From assembly GCF_905171775.1 (NCBI RefSeq), contig NC_053492.1:328564720-328628719 (forward strand): DNA of 64,000 bases, read 5' to 3'. Positions 55,711 to 64,000 of this stretch are shown here, one piece after another. Below the pieces are notes generated by a model that saw only the letters and a list, made by a program, of their open reading frames with translations, had not been told where the DNA came from and searched no databases. The position numbers and the translations under genes were made by a program. The first letter of the stretch is position 1. Each line of letters opens with the position of its first letter. Source of the DNA: Rana temporaria (Eukaryota; Chordata; Amphibia; Anura; Ranidae).

Positions 55711-57102
55711 TTAGTGGGAATGCTTTAATAAGCATTCCCAGTATTGATATTCGTTTTTTATTATTAGTGGGAATGCTTTAATAAGCATTCCCAGTATTGA
55801 TATTTGTTTTTTATTATTCTTCTTATTTAGTGGGAATGCTTTAATAAGCATTCCCAGTATTGATATTCGTTTTTTATTATTAGTGGGAATGCTTTAATAA
55901 GCATTCCCAGTATTGATATTCGTTTTTTATTATTCTTCTTCTTAATTTTAATTTTAATTTTAATTTTATTCCGTACGTTTTTTTGCTCTGCGTAACTTCT
56001 GCATACTTTCAGCTATTGAGACCATTCAACTTTTAAAATGTTCGTCTCGTTCTGCTAACGATGGGACTTCTTCAAGTTTTTTTGTACTATTTATACTTTT
56101 TAAAATATTAAGCTTTTAGACACTTTTTTTTAACATTGAAGTCAATGAGAACATCCTTTTTCCTGCTTCAAAACACACGTTCTGCCAAAAGTTTCAGCTC
56201 CTTCATACTTTCACTTACAGACACCAAACAAACTTTAAAGCGGTCACAAAATATTCAGCTATCCAAACATGACTTTTCAGATTGATATCTTTTACGGTTT
56301 TTGTGAAAACGCAATTTACGTTTAGCGATTTTTTCAGAAAATGGAATCGGTTATAATGTAACCCTATGGAAGGGATTTAGAGTGTGTCATGTGACCTTTA
56401 CAGTGGAGATCTTTGAAAACAAAAATTATCTTTAAAAAAAGGGCGAACAAATTGCTCTCACGCCCACAAGATCTACTTGTCATACACAATTTATATATCA
56501 AAACGTAGGTATGCTTGTCTGGTTTCAGGCAATGTGATCAGTTTTGTGATACGTATTTTAGTTTTAGTTCCAGGAGCTTCTAAAGGACAAGAGCGACAAA
56601 ACCACTCTCATTGACCGTCATGTTAAAAATTTAAAATTTTTTCCTGCAAAACACACAAAGACGCTCTTTTCTAAATCGCTGGCATGGCCACAATTTTAAG
56701 TTTATCAACATAAATTTCATATCGATGCGTTCACAAGGGCCGTGTCTTTCAAACGGTGAAGTCGCTGTATCGATCGCATGTACGGTTGTGGATTTATTAC
56801 GTTTTGTTTGGAGGCGTAATTAATGTATTGGTCTGTGAATTAAAAGGCGTTTGTAATGGAATTTCTTTCCATAAATAGCTTTCCTTACCTCAGGGCAATA
56901 TTCCTCCTCACTGACCTGGGGGGAGGGGAAACCTCTTGAGGGGGGAGGGGCGACCAGGAAGTCAGCATACTCTCTACTTTGCAGATAGAGAAAGGAGCTG
57001 TGTGTCCTAAAGATAGTGTAGTGGTTATGGTGAATGGCTTTGGTGCGGGCTCAGCAATTCAGCATTCCCACTCGCATTTTCCTCAGGGAATGCATTTTCT
57101 AG
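55711..57102 (+). mobile_element. Family-2 unit F
   Basis: Four 5' hairpin copies (55711-55930). The body is nearly identical to unit A, including AAAGGGCGAACAAATTGC and CCTATGGAAGGGATTTAG. CTAG 57099-57102. Confidence 0.82.
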
Positions 57103-58260
57103 TTCTTAATTTTAATTTTATTATTCCGTACGTTTTTTGGCTCTGCGTAACTTCTGCATACTTTCAGCTATTGAGACCATTCAACTATTAAAATGTTCGT
57201 CTCGTTCAGCTAACGATGGGACTTCTTCAAGTTTTTTTGTACTATTTATACTTTTTAAAATATTAAGCTTTTAGACACTTTTTTTTAACATTGAAGTCAA
57301 TGAGAACATCCTTTTTCCTGCTTCAAAACACACGTTCTGCCAAAAGTTTCAGCTCCTTCATACTTTCACTTACAGACACCAAACAAACTTTAAAGCGGTC
57401 ACAAAATATTCAGCTATCCAAACATGACTTTTCAGATTGATATCTTTTACGGTTTTTGTGAAAACGCAATTTACGTTTAGTGATATTTTCAGAAAATTTA
57501 ATCGGTTATAATGTAACCCTATGGAAGGGATTTAGAGTGTGTCATGTGACCTTTACAGTGGAGATCTTTGAAAAAAATATTATCTTTAAAAAAAGGGGAA
57601 ACAAATTGCTCTCACGCCCACAAGATCTACTTGTCATACACAATTTATATATCAAAACGTAGGTATGCTTGTCTGGTTTCAGGCAATGTGATCAGTTTTG
57701 TGATACGTATTTTAGTTTTAGTTCCTGGAGCTTCTAAAGGACAACAGCCTGAAATCTTCTCTCATAGTCTCTCATGTTAAATTATCTAAAAAATGTTTCT
57801 GCAAAACAGACAAACACGCTCTTTTCTAAATCACTGACATGGCCACATTTTTAAGTTTATCAACATAAATTTCATATCGATGCGTTCACAAGGGCCGTGT
57901 CTTTCAAACGGTGAAGTCGCTGTATCGATCGCATGTACGGTTGTGGATTTATTAAGTTTTGTTTGAAGACTTAATTCATGTATTTCGTCTGTGAATTAAA
58001 AGCGTTTGTAATGGTAATTCTTTCCATAAATAGCTTTCCTTACCTCAGTGCAATATTCCTCCTCACTGACCTGGGGGAGGGGGAGAAAACCTCTTGAGGG
58101 GGGAGGGGCGACCAGGAAGTCAGGATACTCTCTACTTTGCAGATAGAGAAAGGAGCTGTGTGTCCTAAAGATAGTGTAGTGGTTATGGTGAATGGCTTTG
58201 GTGCGGGCTCAGCAATTCAGCATTCCCACTTGCATTTTCCTCAGGGAATGCATTTTCTAG
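57103..58260 (+). mobile_element. Family-2 unit G
   Basis: No 5' hairpin, short-end subtype. Shares TTTAGTGATATTTTCAG with unit B. CTAG 58257-58260. Confidence 0.8.
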
Positions 58261-59464
58261 TTTTAATTTTATTTTTCTCCTTTATTCCGTACGTTTTTTG
58301 GCTCTGCGTAACTTCTGCATACTTTCAGCTATTGAGACCATTCAACTATTAAAATGTTCATCTCGTTCAGCTAACGATGGGACTTCTTGAAGTTTTTTGT
58401 ACTATTTATACTTTTTAAAATATTAAGCTTTTAGACACTTTTTTTTAACATTGAAGTCAATGAGAACATGCTTTTTACCACTTCAAAACACACGTTCTGC
58501 CAAAAGTTTCAGCTCCTTCATACTTTCACTTACAGACACCAAACAAACTTTAAAGCGGTCACAAAATATTCAGCTATCCAAACATGACTTTTTAAATTGA
58601 TGTCTTTTACGGTTTTTGTGAAAACGCAATTTACGTTTACTGATTTTTTCAGAAAATGTCATCGGTTATAATGTAATCCTATGGAGCAGCTTTTAGAGTG
58701 TGTCATGTGACCTTTAGAGTGGAGATCTTTGAAAAAAAAATTATCTTTAAAAAAAAGGGGAAACAAATTGCTCTCACGCCCACAAGATCTACTTGTCATA
58801 CACAATTTATATATCAAAACGTAGGTATTGTTGTCTGGTTTCAGGCAATGTGATCAGTTTTGCGATAGGCATTTGACTTTTAGTTCCAGGAGCTTCTAAA
58901 GGACAAGAGCGCCAAAATAACTCTCATTGACTCTCATGTTAAAAATGTTTTAAATGTTCCTGCAAAACACACAAAGACGCTCTTTTCTAAATCGCTGGCA
59001 TGGCCACAATTTTAAGTTTATCAACATAAATTTCATATCGATGCGTTCACAAGGGCCGTGTCTTTCAAACGGTGAAGTCGCTGTATCGATCGCATGTACG
59101 GTTGTGGATTTATTAAGTTTTGTTTGAAGGCTTCGATAACTGATTTTGTGTGTGGATGAAAGCGTTTCTAATGGTATTTTGATTCCCTAAATAGCTTTCC
59201 TTACCTCAGTGCAGTCCTCCTCCCCCACCTCATGTGGAGAAAGCCTCTTGAGGGGGGAGAGGCGACCAGGCATGTCAGGACACTCTCTATATTGCAGATA
59301 GAGAAAGGAGCTGTGTGATATTAGGCTTTATAAGTACTGAAGGAACACTGCTTGTATTTCCTAAAGATACTGTAGTGGTTATGGTGAATGGCTTTGGCGT
59401 GGGCTGAGCAAATCAGCTATTCAGCATTCCCACTCGCATTTTCCTCAGGAAATGCATTTTCTAG
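58261..59464 (+). mobile_element. Family-2 unit H
   Basis: No 5' hairpin, long-end subtype. Partner of unit C. CTAG 59461-59464. Confidence 0.8.
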
Positions 59465-60629
59465 TTCTTCTTAATTTTAATTTTAATTTTATTATTCCGT
59501 ATGTTTTTTGGCTCTGCGTAACTTCTGCATACTTTCAGCTATTGAGACCATTCAACTTTTAAAATGTTCATCTCGTTCAGCTAATGATGGGACTTCTTCA
59601 AGTTTTTTTGTACTATTTATACTTTTTAAAATATTAAGCTTTTAGACACTTTTTTTTAACATTGAAGTCAATGAGAACATCCTTTTTCCTGCTTCAAAAC
59701 ACACGTTCTGCCAAAAGTTTCAGCTCCTTCATACTTTCACTTACAGACACCAAACAAACTTTAAAGCGGTCACAAAATATTCAGCTATCCAAACATGACT
59801 TTTTAGATTGATATCTTTTACGGTTTTTGTGAAAACGCAATTTACGTTTAGTGATCTTTTCATAAAATTGTATCGGTTATAATGTAATCCTATGGAACAG
59901 TTTTGGAGTGTGTCATGTGACCTTTGGAGTGCAGATCATTGAAAAAAAAATTATCTTTAAAAAAAGGGGAAACAAATTGCTCTCACGCCCACAAGATCTA
60001 CTTGTCATACACAATTTATATATCAAAACGTAGGTATTGTTGTCTGGTTTCAGGCAATGTGATCAGTTTTGCGATAGGCATTTGACTTTTAGTTCCAGGA
60101 GCTTCTAAAGGACAAGTGCCTCAAAATCCCTCCCATTGACCGTCATGTTAAAAAGTCTAAAAAATGTTTCTGCAAAACACACAAAGACACTCTTTTCTAA
60201 ATCGCTGACATGGCCACATTTTTAAGTTTATCAACATAAATTTCATATCGATGCGTTCACAAAAGCCTTGTGTTTCAAACAGTGTAGTCACTGTATCGAT
60301 CGCATATACGGTTGTGGATTTATTAAGGTTTGTTTGAAGGCTTAATTCATGTATTTGGTCTGTGAATAAAAGGCATTTGTAATGGTATTTCTTTCCATAA
60401 ATAGCTTTCTACCTCAGTGCAATATTCCTCCTCACTGACCTGGGGGGGAGGGGAAACCTCTTGAGGGGGAGGGGCAACCAGGAAGTCAGGATACTCTCTA
60501 CTTTGCAGATAGAGAAAGGAGTTGTGTGTCCTAAAGATAGTGTAGTGGTTACGGTGAATGGCTTTGGCACGGGCTCAGCAATTCAGCATTCCCACGCATC
60601 GCATTTTCATCAGGAAATGCATTGTCTAG
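59465..60629 (+). mobile_element. Family-2 unit I
   Basis: No 5' hairpin. Its body matches unit D but its end is the short subtype, so it may be a recombinant. CTAG 60626-60629. Confidence 0.8.
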
Positions 60630-61403
60630 TTATTATTCTTATTATTATAGCCAAATTTTAAACGGTATCTCCTCCCACAGTTTTTACACTACATAGACGA
60701 GTAATATATCGAAACGTGCGGATTGTTCCAGAATGGTGTGCTACTACTTTGTGGAACGTTTCGCCGAATCGTTCGCGAAATATCGTCATTTTTGCGGCAA
60801 CATTTTCCCATAGGAATGAATGGGGAGAGCTAGAGTGTGAAATGTCAAAAACGGAAAAATCAGCACATGATTTGTAAACTGCGACCACTCCCTCATTTTC
60901 AAGCCGACCTACACAAATCTTATATCAAAACGTTCAGCTATCCCTGCTGCCTCCACAGGTGTTCATGGCTAAGTGATTGATCAAACCGTTTTCACAATAT
61001 GATAATTTGTTTGCAACCTACACCATCCATTATTTCAATGGAAGTCAATGGAGGTCAAAGTTTAGAAAACTTAAATCTGCTTTGGAATTTGTAAACTGCG
61101 ACTGTGCCTTGAATTTTATTATTTCAGAGACATACTATACATCAAAATGTAGGTCTGGGTCTTGTGATTCGTAAAATATAAAGATATTCGCTGTACGATT
61201 GATCGTTTTTAAAATACAACCATTTGAAGGACAAGTATTCAAAAAACATTCCTCAATTTCTGCTGTGTTTACAGAGAGGCTGCAAACCAAACAATTGGTT
61301 TCCTAGGAGACGCTGAGGAGTTTAATAACTCCTCCCAAACAGCTGTGAGGTGAGTTGGCTCCTCCCACACAAGGCTGAGGGAACTTTCCTCTGCTAAGTA
61401 AGG

Positions 61404-61553
61404 GTCTCAAACTGGTGGCCCTCCAGCTGTTGTAAAACTACAAGTCCCATCATGCCTCTGCCTGTGGGAGTCATGCTGGTAACTGTCATTCTTGCAATGC
61501 CTCATTGGACTTGTAGTTTTGCAACAGCTGGAGGACCGCCAGTTTGAGACGCC
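61404..61553. mobile_element. Palindromic MITE in family-1 copy 5
   Basis: Same element and position within the unit as in copies 1 and 2, with inverted GTCTCAAACTGG ends. Confidence 0.85.
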
Positions 61554-61709
61554 AAGTGTTTGCATATGTTTACATTGGTTTCCTAGGAGACGCTGAGGTA
61601 AAAACCTTCATACACACATCTGTGAGGGCTTTCTATAGCTCCTCCCACACACTGTGAGGTGATATGGCTCAGTTTTTTTGGCTCTGCGTAACTTCTGCAT
61701 GCTCTGCAT

Positions 61710-62529
61710 ATAGCAACCATACATAGCAACCAGTCCATAGCAACCAGTCCATAGCAACCAGTCCCTAGCAACCAGTCCATAGCAACCAGTCCATAGCAAC
61801 CAGTCCATAGCAATCAGTCCATAGCAACCATTCCATAGCAACCGTCTATAGCAACCAGTCCAAAGCAACCAGTCCAAAGCAACCAGTCCATAGCAACCGT
61901 CCATAGCAACCACTCCATAGCAACCACTCCATAGCAACCAGTCCATAGCAACCCGTCCATAGCCATCAGTCCATAGAAACCAGTCCATAGAAACCAGTCC
62001 ATAGCAACCAGTCCATAGCAACCAGTCCATAGCAACCAGTCCATAGCAACCATGCATAGCAACCAGTCCATAGCAACCAGTCCATAGCAACCGTCCATAG
62101 CAATCCGTCCATAGCAACCACTCCATAGCAACCACTCCATAGCAACCGTCCATAGCAACCATTCCATAGCAACCAGTCCATAGCAACTGTCCATAGCAAC
62201 CATCCATAGCAACCGTCCATAGCAACCAGTCCATAGCAACTGTCCATAGCAACCATCCATAGCAACCATCCATAGCAACCGTCCATAGCAACCAGTCCAT
62301 AGCAACCCGTCCATAGCAACCAGTCCATAGCCATCAGTCCATAGCAACCAGTCCATAGCAACTGTCCATAGCAACCAGTCCATAGCAACCCTCCATAGCA
62401 ACCGTCCATAGCAACCAGTCCATAGCAACCACTCCATAGCAACCACTCCATAGCAACCACTCCATAGCAACCACTCCATAGCAACCCGTCCATAACAACC
62501 AATCCATAACAACCCTCCATAGCAACCAG
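61710..62529. repeat. CCATAGCAA minisatellite 5
   Basis: Roughly 60 units of 13-14 bp. A block with CAACTGTCCATAGCAACCAT is locally duplicated (62180-62280). Long minus-strand frames are artefacts. Confidence 0.95.
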
Positions 62530-62743
62530 TTTTTGATGGGGCAAATAGGATGGTGCAGTTTTGATGGTGCAGTTTTAATGGGGTCGTTTTTGATGGAGCA
62601 GTTTTTGATGGGGCAATGGACCGAACTGGATCGACACACTGTTGGATCACATTTACATTTCCAGGGGCACCGTCTCCAGTCAGGAGTATTGGTGGAGGCA
62701 AGACCACGCCGCACAATTTCCCCAGAAATTGTATCTTTTCTAG

Positions 62744-64000
62744 TTATTATTATTATAGCCAAATTTTAAACGGTATCTCCTCCCACAGTTTTTACACTAC
62801 ATAGACAAGTAATATATCAAAACGTGCGGATTGTTCCAGAATGGTGTGCTACTACTTTGTGGAATGTTTCGCCGAATCATTCGCAAAATATCGTAATTTT
62901 TGCGGCGAAATTTTCCCATAGGAATGAATGGGGAGAGGTACAGTGTGGAATGTCAGAAACTGAAAAATCAAGACATGATTTGTAAACTACGACCACTCCC
63001 TCATTTTCAAGCCGATCTACACAAATCTTATATCAAAACGTTCAGCTATCCCTGCTGCCACTACACGTGTTCACGGCTAAGCGATTGATCAAACCGTTTT
63101 CACAATGCGACAATTTGTTTGCAACCTACACCATACACTCACCTCCATTGACTTCCATTGAAAATCCAGTCAGGAAATCTAAATTGTTTAGGACAAATAT
63201 ATAAACTGTGACTGTGCCTTCAATTTTTATTTTTCAGGAACATACTATACATTAAAATGTAGACCTGGGTCTTGTGATTCACACAATATAAAGATATTCT
63301 CTGTACGATTTATAGTTTTTAAAATACAACCATTTGAACAGGACAAGTATTAAAAAATAAATCCAGGATTTGAGTCTCTGCTTAGAGGCTGCATGCTTAT
63401 GTTTACATTGGTTTCCTAGGAGACGCTGAGGTAATTAAAACTCCTCACGCACAGCTGTAAGGGGATTCTATAGCTCCTCCCACACAGTTGTGAGGTAGTT
63501 GTGAGGTGTGTTCTGTGAGGTGTTTTCTGTGAGGTGTGTTCTGTGAGGTGTTTTCTGTGAGGTGTTTTCTGTGAGGTAAATACCTTCATTTGAAGGACAA
63601 GTATTCAAAAAACATTCCTCAATTTCTGCTGTGTTTACAGAGAGCCTGCAAACCAAACAATTGGTTTCCTAGGAGATGCTGAGGAGTTTAATAACACCTC
63701 ACAAACAGCTGTGAGGTGAGTTGGCTCCTCCCACACAAGGCTGAGGGAACTTTCCTCTGCGCCTTAGGCTGCTTGCATATGTTTACATTGGTTTCCTAGG
63801 AGACGCTGAGGTAAAAACCTTCATACACACATCTGTGAGGGCTTTCTATAGCTCCTCCCACACACTGTGAGGTAATATGGCTCAGTTGGTTTTTTTTGGC
63901 TCTGCATAACTTCTGCATGCTCTGCATATAGCAACCACTCCATAGCAACTACTCCATAGCAACCACTCCATAGCAACCACTCCATAGCAACCAGTCCATA
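62744..64000 (+). mobile_element. Family-1 copy 6 (cut by window end)
   Basis: Body as in copy 4. It has an extra run of GTGTGTTCTGTGAGGTGTTTTCTGTGAGG-type repeats (63500-63580; unit TTTTCTGTGAGGTG) and no palindromic MITE. Its minisatellite starts at 63929 and continues past the window. Confidence 0.8.

Larger units (their letters stand above)
60630..62743 (+). mobile_element. Family-1 copy 5
   Basis: It starts without the 5' hairpin at TTATTATTCTTATTATTATAG. It contains the body, the palindromic MITE (61404-61553), a minisatellite (61710-62529), and tail with CTAG at 62740-62743. Confidence 0.8.
40958..64000 (+). mobile_element. Head-to-tail array of Helitron/Helentron-like non-coding elements
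   Basis: Fifteen units, all in plus orientation, follow each other: family-1 copies 1-4 (to 49371), nine family-2 units A-I (49372-60629), and family-1 copies 5 and 6 (60630-64000 and beyond). Every unit ends with an 8-bp-stem hairpin, an A/T spacer and CTAG followed by TT. Complete copies carry an asymmetric inverted repeat, 5' terminal and 3' subterminal, as described for Helentron-associated elements, which also insert at TT. No Rep/helicase gene is present, so all would be non-autonomous. The class assignment is inference. The array itself is directly seen. Confidence 0.72.

Noticed and set aside
61583..62762. Minus-strand frames of 142-300 codons in the last minisatellite
   Set aside because: Same artefact of the CCATAGCAA array. 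No conserved domain or splice context.

Overview
The window is repeat-dense vertebrate genomic DNA, most likely from an anuran and possibly a ranid frog. I base this on Gmr1-type Gypsy elements, a vertebrate L1/Tx1 LINE, Tc1-like, piggyBac and hAT transposons, a TTAA-flanked MITE and repeat text of a kind I associate with ranid genomes. The species call is inference. I see no conserved single-copy host gene. Nearly every open frame is transposon-derived or an artefact of a minisatellite.

Layout. 1-8642: decayed repeats, a piggyBac transposase fossil, a hAT transposase scrap and a TTAA MITE. 8643-36113: a minus-strand Ty3/Gypsy element (called Gmr1-A here) whose pol order is protease, integrase, reverse transcriptase, RNase H. 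Its 3' LTR is split by an L1 (8683-13274) and by a non-autonomous hAT (13601-15904). Its pol is split exactly between integrase and reverse transcriptase by a 15,151-bp hAT element (17440-32590) with an 8-bp target duplication. A short LINE tail also sits in its integrase. 36176-39110: a second, plus-strand Gmr1-type element (Gmr1-B) nested in the 5' LTR of the first and cut off inside integrase by a second hAT-like non-autonomous element (39111-about 40957).

40958-64000: a head-to-tail array of two families of non-coding elements. Family 1 is about 1.2-3 kb and carries a 13-14-bp minisatellite built on CCATAGCAA. Family 2 is about 1.15-1.4 kb and has no minisatellite. All units point the same way and end in a short hairpin followed by CTAG. 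Complete copies have an asymmetric inverted repeat. I read them as Helitron/Helentron-like rolling-circle elements. Nine family-2 units form a higher-order repeat with an offset of about 6.3 kb.

The most striking object is the 15-kb hAT. It carries a nearly intact BED-finger transposase on the plus strand (19707-23026, one frameshift in a C-run). Convergent to it is a four-exon minus-strand gene (31773 to 26210). The three introns of that gene have consensus borders and matching phases, so the frame stays open for about 215 residues. The predicted protein has a Myb/SANT-like N-terminal region, an acidic Pro-rich middle and a Gln-rich coiled-coil C-terminus. A hAT element carrying a spliced Myb-like accessory gene is the best candidate here for an undescribed system.
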